Source of the DNA: Candidatus Nanopelagicales bacterium
GTDB lineage: Bacteria > Actinomycetota > Actinomycetes > S36-B12 > CAIYMF01
Direction: 5' to 3'
NCBI GenBank assembly: GCA_017848795.1
Contig: JAFIHG010000050.1
Location: forward strand, 1 to 64,000
Length of the DNA stretch: 64,000 bases
Part shown: piece by piece, positions 47,213-54,106 of the stretch
How the letters are laid out: the number at the start of each line of letters is the position of its first letter
How positions within the stretch are numbered: the stretch's first letter is position 1
Notes under the pieces: model-generated
Database searches by the model: none
Seen by the model: the letters and a program-made list of their open reading frames with translations, nothing else
What the model was told of the DNA's origin: nothing
Program-made: the position numbers and the translations under genes

Positions 47213-47865
47213 GCGCGTACTGGAAGGCGACCAGGCCGAACGGGCTGGACTTCCGCACCGGCACCATCGACTACGCGGGTGCGCTCGCCACGGGCGAGCC
47301 GGTGATGCACCCGACGCCGGACCTGCACGGTGGCGCGTCGTCGTACCTGTCGGTGGCGACGGTGCCAACGGACTGCACGGGTTTCCGGTGGCCGTGCCGC
47401 CTGTTCCGTGTCGAGCCGGTGGGGGAGCACGTGGCGGACGGGTCGTACCCGAACAAGGTGCGGGTGACCGGGCTGCGGGTCATCGAGGAGCGTCCTGCGC
47501 ATGAGGTGTTCGGCCCGAACGGGCCGGCCGTGGTAGCGGTGATCGAGCGGGCGGGGCGGCTGACCCGCGAGGAGGCGGAGTCGCTGGCCGCCGCGTGGGA
47601 CGCCGCGTGGGACGCCGCGAGGTATGCCGCGCGGGACGCCGCGAGGGACGCCGCGTGGGAGGCCGCGTGGGACGCCGCGAGGGACGCCGCGAGGGACGCC
47701 GCGTGGGACGCCGCGTGGGACGCCGCGAGGTATGCCGCGCGGGACGCCGCGAGGGACGCCGCGTGGGAGGCCGCGCTCGCCGAGTTGGCACGGGACCTCA
47801 TCACACCCGACCAGTACGAGGCGCTGATCGGCCCGTGGCGGTCCGTGACCGGGGGTGCGTCGTGA
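47209..47865 (+). CDS. Phage protein with 15 tandem AxxA-type tetrapeptide repeats
   Basis: A 218-residue protein. The N-terminal ~125 residues form a beta-rich domain (GLDFRTGTIDYAGALATG, FRWPCRLFRVEP, KVRVTGLRVIEERPAHEVFG). Residues ~129-188 are 15 consecutive 4-residue repeats of the form A-W/R-D/E/Y-A (AWDA, ARDA, ARYA, AWEA), predicted as one long Ala-rich helix, then ELARDLITPDQYEALIG. The repeats are encoded by nearly identical 12-bp DNA units, so recently expanded. Function unknown; repeat helices with Trp/Arg faces could bind DNA, membrane or themselves. Confidence 0.6.
   Translation: MSAYWKATRPNGLDFRTGTIDYAGALATGEPVMHPTPDLHGGASSYLSVATVPTDCTGFRWPCRLFRVEPVGEHVADGSYPNKVRVTGLRVIEERPAHEVFGPNGPAVVAVIERAGRLTREEAESLAAAWDAAWDAARYAARDAARDAAWEAAWDAARDAARDAAWDAAWDAARYAARDAARDAAWEAALAELARDLITPDQYEALIGPWRSVTGGAS
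47593..47772. repeat. Tandem 12-bp repeat, 15 units, containing a 72-bp exact duplication
   Basis: Units GCGTGGGACGCC and variants run without interruption from 47593 to 47772. Units 1-6 (47593-47664) are identical to units 10-15 (47701-47772), with three units between them, so the array grew by block duplication. It lies inside the coding frame of the preceding entry and keeps it open. Confidence 0.95.
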
Positions 47866-48005
47866 GCGACGTCGTCACCCCCGCCGCGGGAATCATCCTG
47901 CCGATCCTCGCCTTCGCCACGCTCGTCGTGCTGGCGATCATCCCTTCCGAGCGGTTCCAGGACTGGCTCGCGCGGACAGTCGGGGGGAGGCGGTCGGAGT
48001 GGTGA
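47862..48005 (+). CDS. Small single-pass membrane protein
   Basis: A 47-residue protein with one transmembrane helix (AAGIILPILAFATLVVLAII) and a short basic tail (RFQDWLARTVGGRR). GTG start, 4-nt overlaps at both ends. No family recognised; size and topology would suit a regulator of a membrane complex or a toxin-like peptide, but that is a guess. Confidence 0.5.
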   Translation: MSDVVTPAAGIILPILAFATLVVLAIIPSERFQDWLARTVGGRRSEW

Positions 48006-48502
48006 GCCGGGAGGAACGCGCCGCGATACGGGCGCGGCTGGACGCGGCGACGCCGGGCGAGTGGGTCGCGGAGGAAGGCGCTGGCGCGAACCCCGACCGG
48101 AGCTGCTGGGTAGAGGTTCGCAACCGCGCGACCATCGCGGAGCAGTCGCGCTGGGCAGACGCTGACCTCATCGCCCACGCCCCCACCGACCTGGCCGCGC
48201 TGCTCGACGCGCTGGACGAGGCGGAGCGGTGGCGTAGCGAGTCAGAAGCACACGCGGCAGCAGCCGACGATGCGGCGACAGCGGCCCGAGCAGCGCTCGA
48301 CAGCCTCATCTTTTTGCTCAACAACCCGTCCGACGAGCTGGTCGAGGTGATTGCACGGGCGATCTATGCCGACCCATGCACCCACGGACGGGCATTACCC
48401 ACCCACCCGGCCAGGCGCTGCCCGGCCGCCCGTGCCGCGATAGCCGCTGTGGCGCAACACCTGCTCGGGGAGAGTAGGGCCGGGGGTGAGCCGGATGCCT
48501 GA
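48002..48502 (+). CDS. Phage protein, helical, unknown
   Basis: A 166-residue protein: the N-terminus EERAAIRARLDAATPGEW and DADLIAHAPTDLAALLDALDEAERWR is a pattern common in actinophage early proteins that carry an APTDLAALLD motif. A coiled-coil-like Ala/Glu stretch and a Cys-containing end follow. Function unknown. GTGA overlap upstream. Confidence 0.6.
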   Translation: MSREERAAIRARLDAATPGEWVAEEGAGANPDRSCWVEVRNRATIAEQSRWADADLIAHAPTDLAALLDALDEAERWRSESEAHAAAADDAATAARAALDSLIFLLNNPSDELVEVIARAIYADPCTHGRALPTHPARRCPAARAAIAAVAQHLLGESRAGGEPDA

Positions 48503-48737
48503 GCATGTGCTGGCCCCGCTGATCTGCGAGCCGGAGGCGCGGGACGGGTCGTGGTGGACCCGCGAGCAGGCCATCAAGCGGGTGGCGAAGGTGCTGCTGG
48601 CGGAAGGCGCGGGTGCCGACAACAGCATCCACTCCTGGCGATGCCAGTACGAGCAATACGGGGAGTGCACCTGCGTGGCGGACGTAGCGGCCGAGGTCGT
48701 CGCCGCGCTGCTCGGACGGGGTGAGTCGGATGACTGA
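48495..48737 (+). CDS. Small phage protein, unknown
   Basis: An 80-residue protein (DGSWWTREQAIKRVAKVLLAEGAGA, then HSWRCQYEQYGECTC and VADVAAEVVAALLG). Three Cys near the middle may bind metal. ATG 48495 preferred over GTG 48486 because GGGGGTG lies just upstream. Overlaps both neighbours. Shares layout with the next gene (both begin at SRM-PE/TE), perhaps an old duplication of the start region. Confidence 0.5.
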   Translation: MPEHVLAPLICEPEARDGSWWTREQAIKRVAKVLLAEGAGADNSIHSWRCQYEQYGECTCVADVAAEVVAALLGRGESDD

Positions 48738-48927
48738 GCCGAGCCTGCGGGAGCGGGTGCGGGACGCCGTGTCCGGCTGGCCTATCGGAAGCGGCTACTA
48801 CCAGACGGCCATCCACTTTGACGAGGCGCAGGAAATCGCTGACGCCGTGCTCGCGGTCGTGCGGGACGCGCTGCCGGACCCCGGCTGGAACGAATGCCTG
48901 GACAAGATCGAAGGGAGCCTGCCGTGA
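48730..48927 (+). CDS. Small phage protein, unknown
   Basis: A 65-residue protein (SLRERVRDAVSGWPIGSGYY, FDEAQEIADAVLAVVRDALPDPGW). Helical, no motif. ATG 48730 has GGGGTGAG upstream; a GTG nine nt earlier is in frame. Coupled by overlap to the next gene (GTGA). Confidence 0.5.
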   Translation: MTEPSLRERVRDAVSGWPIGSGYYQTAIHFDEAQEIADAVLAVVRDALPDPGWNECLDKIEGSLP

Positions 48928-49091
48928 TCGACCTCGCATTCTGCGGCATGGTCGCGCTCGTCATATCGGCCGCAGTCGTCGTGTTCCGAGTCGCACGCAA
49001 CGACGAACGCGACGAGCAACTCACCGACCGCGGCGGGCACGTACGGACCCTGCGCGGCGACGACCAAGCCGACGAATGGATGCAGCAATGA
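48924..49091 (+). CDS. Small membrane protein
   Basis: A 55-residue protein with an N-terminal transmembrane helix (IDLAFCGMVALVISAAVVVF) and a charged cytoplasmic tail. GTG start. No family recognised. Overlaps by 4 nt with the exonuclease gene, so it is expressed with the recombination module. Confidence 0.5.
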   Translation: MIDLAFCGMVALVISAAVVVFRVARNDERDEQLTDRGGHVRTLRGDDQADEWMQQ

Positions 49092-49906
49092 CCACCACGA
49101 CCACCATCAAGATACCCCGCGACCGCTGGCAGCGGCCCCTCGTCCTCCCGCTATACGGCGACGGCGAACCGCAGCCGTACCAGCGTGTCTCCACCCTCGC
49201 CAAACTCCTCGACGACCAGTCGGCGCTCATGGCGTGGAAGGCGCGCAAGACCGTCGAGGGCCTGGTGCGCCGGCCCGACCTGCTCACCCGCGCAGCCGGG
49301 GCGATGGCGACCGGCGACCCCGACCACGACTGGCCCACCAAGAAGGAGCTGAACGCCGTCGTGCGGGAGGCGACCGAGGCGGCCGGGTCCTCGCGCGGGT
49401 CGAGCGCCGGCACCGGGCTGCACGCACTCACCGAAGCGATCGACCGCGGCACCGAACCACTGTTCGTCCCCGAGGCCGACCGACCACGCCTCGACGCCTA
49501 CCGCGCCGCGATGGCCGGGTACGAGGCGTTGGACGTGGAGACGTTCATCGTCAACGACTTCGTGCGCGCGGCTGGCACGTTCGACCGGCTGCTGATGTGC
49601 CCTGACGGGCGGGTGCGCATCGCCGACTTGAAGACGGGCAAGAGCGAGGCGGACTACCCGACCGCGACGACCATCCAGATCGCTACCTACGCCAACGGGA
49701 AACGCTACGACCCGGCCACGGGTGCACGCTCACCGATCCACCCCGACCTCGACACGGCCGTGGGCCTGCTCGTCCACATGCCACCCTCGGGCGGCTGCTC
49801 GGTGTACGAGCTCGACCTCGTCGAGGGGTGGGGTGCGGCGCTGCTCGCGGCGAAGGTGCGCGACGTGCGCGCGTGGAAGGCCGACGACATCAGGCGCCCG
49901 GCATGA
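49088..49906 (+). CDS. RecB/Cas4-like PD-(D/E)XK exonuclease
   Basis: A 272-residue nuclease. The N-terminal His motif is GTGLHALTEAID (H112); the core PD-(D/E)XK signature is FDRLLMCPDGRVRIADLKTGK (D166, D180, K182), followed by the QxxxY motif in IQIATYANG (Q197, Y201). This is the RecB-nuclease/Cas4/lambda-exonuclease superfamily. No Cys cluster for an Fe-S site is apparent, unlike true Cas4. Directly upstream of and coupled to an ERF annealase: together a lambda Red-like pair that resects DNA and anneals strands during phage replication. Confidence 0.82.
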   Translation: MTTTTTIKIPRDRWQRPLVLPLYGDGEPQPYQRVSTLAKLLDDQSALMAWKARKTVEGLVRRPDLLTRAAGAMATGDPDHDWPTKKELNAVVREATEAAGSSRGSSAGTGLHALTEAIDRGTEPLFVPEADRPRLDAYRAAMAGYEALDVETFIVNDFVRAAGTFDRLLMCPDGRVRIADLKTGKSEADYPTATTIQIATYANGKRYDPATGARSPIHPDLDTAVGLLVHMPPSGGCSVYELDLVEGWGAALLAAKVRDVRAWKADDIRRPA

Positions 49907-50616
49907 GCGACACTGCCGCGCCCGCGGCGCCGCGCCCCCTCGCGCACCTCGCCGAGGCGCTGGCCGCATTCCAGGCCGAGATGCCCACCGTCACCAAGAC
50001 GCACACCGCGCAGGTCAAGTCCGAGCGCGGCGCCTACTCGTACACCTACGCCGACCTGGCTGACGTGTCCGAGGCGGCGATGCCGCTGCTCGCGAAGCAT
50101 GGACTGTCGTTCACCTGCCTACCGAGCGAGCAGCGACTCACCGGGATGCTGCTGCACACGAGCGGCGAGTACCTGACTGCGTCCCTGCCGCTCACCGGGG
50201 CGAACCCGCAGCAGGTCGGCTCGTCGCTCACCTACATGCGTCGCTACCTGCTCGGCTGCATGACCGGTGTCGTGACCGACGACGACGACGACGGCGCTGC
50301 CGCGTCGACGCCGCGCACCAAGCCGCGGCGCACCACACGTCCCGGGCCGGTCGAGCCCGCTGGCGACGCCCCCCCCAGCGCCGCCGCTGCTCCCGGCCCG
50401 GGACTCATCACCGACGCGCAGCAGCGGCTCATGCGCCGCCTGCTTGCCGACTACGGCATGGGAGGCAAGGAGATGCGGGAGACGGTGCTCGCGCTCGTCT
50501 CGGAGGTCGTGGGCCGTGAGGTCTCGACGTCGAGCGAATTGACGCGCAAGGAGGCCGGCGAGGTCATCACGCACCTGCAAGCGCAGCTCGGCGAGCTCCC
50601 GGATGGTGCGGCATGA
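49903..50616 (+). CDS. erf: ERF-family single-strand annealing protein
   Basis: A 237-residue protein. The ERF core spans about 10-125: LAHLAEALAAFQAEMPTVTK, YSYTYADLADVSEAAMPLLAKHGLSF, TGANPQQVGSSLTYMRRYLL with the G-S-x-x-T-Y-x-R-R-Y signature. A Pro/Ala linker leads to a C-terminal helical part (LITDAQQRLMRRLLADYG). It anneals complementary single strands produced by the exonuclease encoded just before it (4-nt overlap). Part of the phage homologous recombination system. Confidence 0.88.
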   Translation: MSDTAAPAAPRPLAHLAEALAAFQAEMPTVTKTHTAQVKSERGAYSYTYADLADVSEAAMPLLAKHGLSFTCLPSEQRLTGMLLHTSGEYLTASLPLTGANPQQVGSSLTYMRRYLLGCMTGVVTDDDDDGAAASTPRTKPRRTTRPGPVEPAGDAPPSAAAAPGPGLITDAQQRLMRRLLADYGMGGKEMRETVLALVSEVVGREVSTSSELTRKEAGEVITHLQAQLGELPDGAA

Positions 50617-50846
50617 GCGCCGCGTGGTGGCTGTCCGGGCTGCTGCTCGGCCTCGCCCTCGGCGCCGGGTACGTGTCGTGGCTGGACCGCCGGGAGCGGG
50701 ACGAGCGGCAGGCGCAGTCCGTCGAGTTGTGGCGGGCGGCGCGCTGGTGGCAGCAGCGGTTCGTGTATGCGGAGCGGGCGCGCATGGCGGAGCGGGACCG
50801 GGCCGACCGCGCGGAAGCCGCGCTACGGCGGGACGTGACGTTGTGA
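50613..50846 (+). CDS. Small membrane-anchored coiled-coil protein
   Basis: A 77-residue protein: one N-terminal membrane helix (AAWWLSGLLLGLALGAGYVSWL) and a charged Arg/Glu helix. The layout resembles an Rz-like spanin, but its place in the early recombination block speaks against lysis. Function unknown. ATGA overlap with erf. Confidence 0.5.
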   Translation: MSAAWWLSGLLLGLALGAGYVSWLDRRERDERQAQSVELWRAARWWQQRFVYAERARMAERDRADRAEAALRRDVTL

Positions 50847-50998
50847 CCCGCGACGACCTCGTCACCCTCGCCCAATCCGTCATGGCGATGCACAACAAAC
50901 CCATCACCCCCACCGACCCGCCCTACCCCGCGTCGCTGCGGCCCATCGCTGAAGCCGTCGTCGACGCGCTCACCGAAGCACTGGGGGTCGAGCAGTGA
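50843..50998 (+). CDS. Small phage protein, unknown
   Basis: A 51-residue helical protein (TRDDLVTLAQSVMAMHNKP, LRPIAEAVVDALTEALG). GTG start with 4-nt overlap. Last rightward gene before the leftward XRE/RAMP-like pair. No family recognised. Confidence 0.45.
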   Translation: MTRDDLVTLAQSVMAMHNKPITPTDPPYPASLRPIAEAVVDALTEALGVEQ

Positions 50999-51001
50999 AT
51001 G

Positions 51002-51376
51002 TCACCGTGCGCCGAGTTCGTCCGCGGTCCCGACGAGCACTCCCGGCACCTCCTCACACGCCCGCGCGGCCACCTGCCGCCACCACCGGGCAGTCAGGTG
51101 TGCGGCATCCGGCCGGGCCGCATGCAGGTCCGCATCCGACCGATACACCACGACCGCGGGATCACGCATGTCGCACAGCGCGGCGACCAGCTCCCCGACC
51201 GCCCGCGCCGTGTCGTCCTCGACCTGCTCGACTTCGAGCCGTACCCGCTCCGGGATCGGCTCCCTGCCCGACTCCCACGATCGGAGCGTGCGCGGATTCA
51301 CCTGCAGCATCCCGGCGAGCGCGTCCCCGGACAGTCCCAGGTACTCGCGGACCATCTGCAGCTCGCCGCCGGTCAT
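51002..51376 (-). CDS. XRE-type regulator, leftward, coupled to the RAMP-like gene
   Basis: A 124-residue protein. N-terminal HTH (GELQMVREYLGLSGDALAGMLQVNPRTLRSWESGREPIPERVRLEVEQ), then a conserved C-terminal part (DPAVVVYRSDADLHAARPD, ARWWRQVAARACEEVPGVLV) that I associate with a family of actinobacterial/phage regulators. ATG overlaps the stop of the RAMP-like gene by 4 nt (ATGA), so both are translated from one leftward message. Orientation against the lytic operon suggests expression in the lysogen. Confidence 0.78.
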   Translation of the reverse strand: MTGGELQMVREYLGLSGDALAGMLQVNPRTLRSWESGREPIPERVRLEVEQVEDDTARAVGELVAALCDMRDPAVVVYRSDADLHAARPDAAHLTARWWRQVAARACEEVPGVLVGTADELGAR

Positions 51377-51678
51377 GCCTCAGTCCCCTGCGTCCAGCTG
51401 GACGCAGGGGGCGGCCACAGCAGGTCCACGGCAGCCTTGGACAGGGAGCCGTCCGCGACTCCGACGGTGCGGACCGCGTGCCAGGCGAGCGCGTCGCGCA
51501 GCTGGTGGCGCAGCGAGTTCCCGGACACGTACGGCACGGATGCGTGTCGGCCGTCCGGGGTGATGATGTCCTGCGCGCGCAGCAGCGATGTATTCCCGGC
51601 TGTACCGGCGCCGTGGTGCAGCGGACTGGTGAGGGTGGCGGCGGTGGAGTCTGGTCCCGCGCCCGCATCCGCGTCCAC
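51373..51678 (-). CDS. RAMP/Cas7-like protein, N-terminal half only
   Basis: A 101-residue protein from GTG 51678 (start uncertain, no good ribosome site). Its core reads TLTSPLHHGAGTAGNTSLLRAQ and VPYVSGNSLRHQLRDALAWH: a Pro-Leu-His-x-Gly-x-Gly strand followed by a Gly-x-Ser-Leu-Arg-x-x-Leu-Arg helix, the order seen in RAMP-fold Cas7-type proteins. It stops shortly after DGSLSKAAVDLLW, where full-length members should continue for another 150-200 residues, so it looks truncated by a deletion fusing it to the XRE gene. No cas genes or repeats are nearby. Family assignment by eye only. Confidence 0.5.
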   Translation of the reverse strand: MDADAGAGPDSTAATLTSPLHHGAGTAGNTSLLRAQDIITPDGRHASVPYVSGNSLRHQLRDALAWHAVRTVGVADGSLSKAAVDLLWPPPASSWTQGTEA

Positions 51679-51693
51679 GAACTCGCGACGGAC

Positions 51694-51876
51694 GTGGGCG
51701 ATGCCGAGTGGGAGTGCGCCTACTACCCGGATATGGGGCAGGCGCTCAACGCGGCCAAAGCATCCGCGACCGCCGACCCGGACGACGGCGACCTGACCTG
51801 CAGCGAATGCGACGGCCACGGCACGCGGGTACGCCGCGACGGCCTCGAAGTCCCCTGCAAGGAGTGCGAGGAATGA
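51694..51876 (+). CDS. Small DnaJ-type zinc-finger protein
   Basis: A ~60-residue protein ending in CSECDGHGTRVRRDGLEVPCKEC, a pair of CxxC motifs as in DnaJ zinc fingers, preceded by YYPDMGQALNAAKASATADPDD. The start is uncertain (GTG 51694; in-frame GTGs also at 51613/51616 but those overlap the RAMP-like gene antisense). ATGA overlap with the RusA gene. Probably a metal-binding adaptor; function unknown. Confidence 0.55.
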   Translation: MGDAEWECAYYPDMGQALNAAKASATADPDDGDLTCSECDGHGTRVRRDGLEVPCKECEE

Positions 51877-52241
51877 CCCGCACTTGGACGATCCCGCTCG
51901 GCTGGTCCCGCCCACCCCTGTCCGACAACGACCGGCTGCACCACATGGCCCTGCACCGGCTCAAGGCGCGCATCCGCCGTTCCGTCGCCTGGCGCATCGG
52001 CGCGGCCCGCGTCCCCGAGCTCGACAGGTGCGCCGTCTGGCTCGTCTACGTGCCGCGGGACTCCCGCCGCCGTGACACAGACAACCTGAACTTGCCACGC
52101 AAAGTCGCGGCAGACGCCGTGGTGGACGCGGGGGTCGTTCCCGATGACACCCCGCAGTACATGAGCAAACCCGAGTGCGAGATATGGCCCGCCGACCCGC
52201 GTAACCCGCGGGTGCTGTTGATGATCCGGGAGGAACCGTGA
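51873..52241 (+). CDS. rusA: RusA-like Holliday junction resolvase
   Basis: A 122-residue endonuclease. The catalytic region PRDSRRRDTDNLNLPRKVAADAVVDAGVVPDD holds the acidic residues D68, D70 and D91/D92 and Lys78, spaced as in RusA. It resolves four-way junctions made by the upstream recombination genes before packaging. ATG overlaps the preceding stop; followed by another overlap. Confidence 0.85.
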   Translation: MTRTWTIPLGWSRPPLSDNDRLHHMALHRLKARIRRSVAWRIGAARVPELDRCAVWLVYVPRDSRRRDTDNLNLPRKVAADAVVDAGVVPDDTPQYMSKPECEIWPADPRNPRVLLMIREEP

Positions 52242-52483
52242 CCCACGACTCTGCCGCCGTTGAGGCGCTGTCCCGCGCGCTCGACGCGCGAGGCGACCGG
52301 CTCGAGGCCGAAGCTGCGATCCGCGCGCTGAACGCCGCCGGATGGAGCATCGTGCGACTGCCGCCGCCGATGCCCCCCAAGGACTTCTCGTGGTACGGAA
52401 CCGCAATCGACGATGCCCACGCGGGCGGGTTCAACTTCTGCCTGAAGCAGATCGCGCGGTTGAGCCAGGCGGGCACGCCATGA
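52238..52483 (+). CDS. Small phage protein, unknown
   Basis: An 81-residue protein starting MTHDSAAVEALSRALDAR with RLEAEAAIRALNAAGWSIVRLPP and a soluble C-terminus. GTG start; no domain recognised. Its first codons closely match those of the next gene (MTHDSA), suggesting a duplicated start region. Confidence 0.5.
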   Translation: MTHDSAAVEALSRALDARGDRLEAEAAIRALNAAGWSIVRLPPPMPPKDFSWYGTAIDDAHAGGFNFCLKQIARLSQAGTP

Positions 52484-52635
52484 CCCACGACTCCGCGTGC
52501 ACGGCCGTCGGCGTCGCCCTCGGGTGCAGCTTCGCCGCTGGGGTGTTGCTCTCCGGCCACGTCGTGCGCCTCGGCGTGCGCGCCGGGAACGCCGCGGCGG
52601 ACTGGCTGACCGAGCAGATCGGCATAGCGCTATGA
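52480..52635 (+). CDS. Small membrane protein
   Basis: A 51-residue protein (MTHDSACTAVGVALGCSFAAG, VLLSGHVVRLGVRAG) with one weak hydrophobic helix. Overlaps by 4 nt on both sides. Function unknown. Confidence 0.45.
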   Translation: MTHDSACTAVGVALGCSFAAGVLLSGHVVRLGVRAGNAAADWLTEQIGIAL

Positions 52636-52877
52636 AGCGCCGACTGCCCGCGTGGGACGCAGCCGACCTGGACATCCCGATCGCGGACCTGCCGGCCGCG
52701 CGGCGGCTACGTCGCTGGCATTGCCTGAGTCTCTGCTGGCAGCACGACGGCGGCCGGCTGCCGCGAGTGCTGCGAGCGCGTTCGTGCGCACGCCCCGCCG
52801 GCCACACCGGCCGGCACTTCGCCGTACGCGACGGCCGGATCATCGCCGTCTGGCCGGAGATCGAGGTGGACCGGTGA
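52632..52877 (+). CDS. Small Cys/His-containing phage protein
   Basis: An 81-residue basic protein with CLSLCWQHDGG and SCARPAGHTGRHFAVRDG, giving a C-x3-C-x2-H ... C-x5-H-x3-H set that may bind zinc. No family assigned. In the overlap chain between 52,238 and 53,610 of several such mini-proteins. Confidence 0.5.
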   Translation: MKRRLPAWDAADLDIPIADLPAARRLRRWHCLSLCWQHDGGRLPRVLRARSCARPAGHTGRHFAVRDGRIIAVWPEIEVDR

Positions 52878-53050
52878 GCGACGACTACCGGGTCCGCAAC
52901 GCCGACTGGATGGACGGCTACCGCGCCGGATACCGCCAGGCGCAGCGGGAAGCCGACCCGCCACCCCGCTGCGAGGTCGACGGGTGCGAGCGCATCCCAC
53001 TGCTCGACCCGGACCGGCGACGCTGCCGCGAACACCGGGAGGCGCCGTGA
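52874..53050 (+). CDS. Small zinc-ribbon-like phage protein
   Basis: A 58-residue protein: NADWMDGYRAGYRQAQREA, then RCEVDGCERIPLLDPDRRRCREH with Cys and His spaced as a small zinc ribbon. GTG start, 4-nt overlaps with both neighbours, directly before the WhiB-like gene. Function unknown. Confidence 0.5.
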   Translation: MSDDYRVRNADWMDGYRAGYRQAQREADPPPRCEVDGCERIPLLDPDRRRCREHREAP

Positions 53051-53610
53051 GCGACTGGCGCGAGCGCGCCGCCTGCCGCAGCGCGGACCCCGACCTGTTC
53101 TACGCCCCGGCCCGCGCCGAACGCGAAGACGAACGCGACGAACGGGTCACCCTCGCCCTGTCCTACTGCGACATCTGCCCCGTCCGTGACGACTGCGCGG
53201 CCTTCCACGCCGACGACAGGTACGCCATCGCCGGCGGCACCCTCCCCGAGCAACGCGGCGGACGGGCCACCCGACGCACCCTGGTCCCGCACGGGTCCCT
53301 CGCCGCCTACGAACGCCACCGCGCGGCCGGGGAACCACCCTGCGAGGACTGCGCCGAGTACCGCCGCGAGTACGACCGCGACCGTTACGCCCGACGCCAG
53401 GGCATCGCCGCCCCGGAGAACATCCTCGACCCCGTCATCGTCGACCGGCTCGCCTCCGGCTCCGACTGGCGCGACCTCGGAGCCAACCGCGCCGAACGCA
53501 TCGCCGCCTACGCACTCGCCCGCGAACGCGGGGAGACCCGCCTCGCCGCACGCAGACGCCTCGGGCTGCGCACGGGCGACCCCATGCCCAGACGCCGGGA
53601 GGCATCGTGA
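53047..53610 (+). CDS. WhiB-family Fe-S regulator, phage-encoded, with C-terminal extension
   Basis: A 187-residue protein. The WhiB core has four Cys (C10, C41, C44, C50: AACRSADPDLFY and YCDICPVRDDCAAF) for a 4Fe-4S cluster. The usual G-V/I-W-G-G turn is AIAGG (residues 60-64), lacking the Trp that contacts SigA region 4, followed by LPEQR. Beyond ~90 there is an extra Cys pair (PCEDCAEYRREYDRDRYAR) and an HTH-like helical part. Phage WhiB proteins can repress host WhiB2 and block superinfection. Here it probably redirects host transcription. Confidence 0.85.
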   Translation: MSDWRERAACRSADPDLFYAPARAEREDERDERVTLALSYCDICPVRDDCAAFHADDRYAIAGGTLPEQRGGRATRRTLVPHGSLAAYERHRAAGEPPCEDCAEYRREYDRDRYARRQGIAAPENILDPVIVDRLASGSDWRDLGANRAERIAAYALARERGETRLAARRRLGLRTGDPMPRRREAS

Positions 53611-53942
53611 GGTCCGCGAGGTACGTGACGTGCGGCATGTGCGGGCGCTGGCGGCCGCACAACGCCCGCGGCCTGTGCTCCACCTGCCGCAAGCGGGCAC
53701 GGGCCGCCGGCACCCTCGACGACTGGCCGCCGCTGCGCCGACTCTCGGCCGAGGTCGCCGAGGACGTGGAATGGCTCACCGGGTGCCCCGCGGAGGAGAT
53801 CACCACACGGATCGGCATGACGCCGAGCGCGATCGCCCGCGCGCTACGTCGGGCTGGACGGCCCGACCTCGCGCGCGCGTTCGACCGGCTCGCCTGTGCC
53901 GAGCAGTGGGCCCGCACCAAGGCCGCACGGGAGGCGTCGTGA
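53607..53942 (+). CDS. Zinc-ribbon plus HTH phage protein
   Basis: A 111-residue protein. An N-terminal zinc ribbon (VTCGMCGRWRPHNARGLCSTCRKR, CxxC...CxxC) is joined to a helix-turn-helix (EITTRIGMTPSAIARALRRAGRP). The combination suggests DNA binding. Starts at GTG 53607, overlapping the WhiB-like stop, so both probably act in regulation. Confidence 0.6.
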   Translation: MRSARYVTCGMCGRWRPHNARGLCSTCRKRARAAGTLDDWPPLRRLSAEVAEDVEWLTGCPAEEITTRIGMTPSAIARALRRAGRPDLARAFDRLACAEQWARTKAAREAS

Positions 53943-54106
53943 AGGTCTGCGACTTCGTCGACTGCGACACCGAAGCGCGGCTCTACCCGTGCGGGCTGCG
54001 CTGCGACACCCACTCCCCGTGGGCGCTCGCCGGACACACCCTGCCGGACCCGGCCATCGCCGCCGAGCTGGCCTCCAACGAGGACGAGAGGCGGCAGCGC
54101 CGATGA
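53939..54106 (+). CDS. Small Cys-rich phage protein
   Basis: A 55-residue protein with VCDFVDCDTEARLYPCGLRCDTH (four Cys, one His), a likely single zinc site, and a charged helical tail. GTG start in the overlap chain. Function unknown. Confidence 0.5.
   Translation: MKVCDFVDCDTEARLYPCGLRCDTHSPWALAGHTLPDPAIAAELASNEDERRQRR

Noticed and set aside
47593-47772. CRISPR array
   Set aside because: Repeats are directly abutting 12-mers without spacers and are part of a coding frame.
47480-47791. Arg/Pro-rich antisense frame over the tandem repeat
   Set aside because: It exists only because the 12-bp unit is free of stops in several frames; the sense protein has a plausible N-terminal domain and the overlap chain.
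49088-49906. Cas4 with CRISPR function
   Set aside because: The nuclease motifs fit the RecB superfamily, but no Cys cluster is visible and the gene is coupled to an ERF annealase, which points to phage recombination rather than spacer acquisition.
50995-51876. 293-codon plus-strand frame starting at the GTGA overlap after the small gene at 50843
   Set aside because: Its first ~200 residues are a Pro/Arg/Ala-rich shadow of the leftward XRE and RAMP-like genes. Only its last ~60 residues (zinc-finger part) look real, and they are annotated separately.
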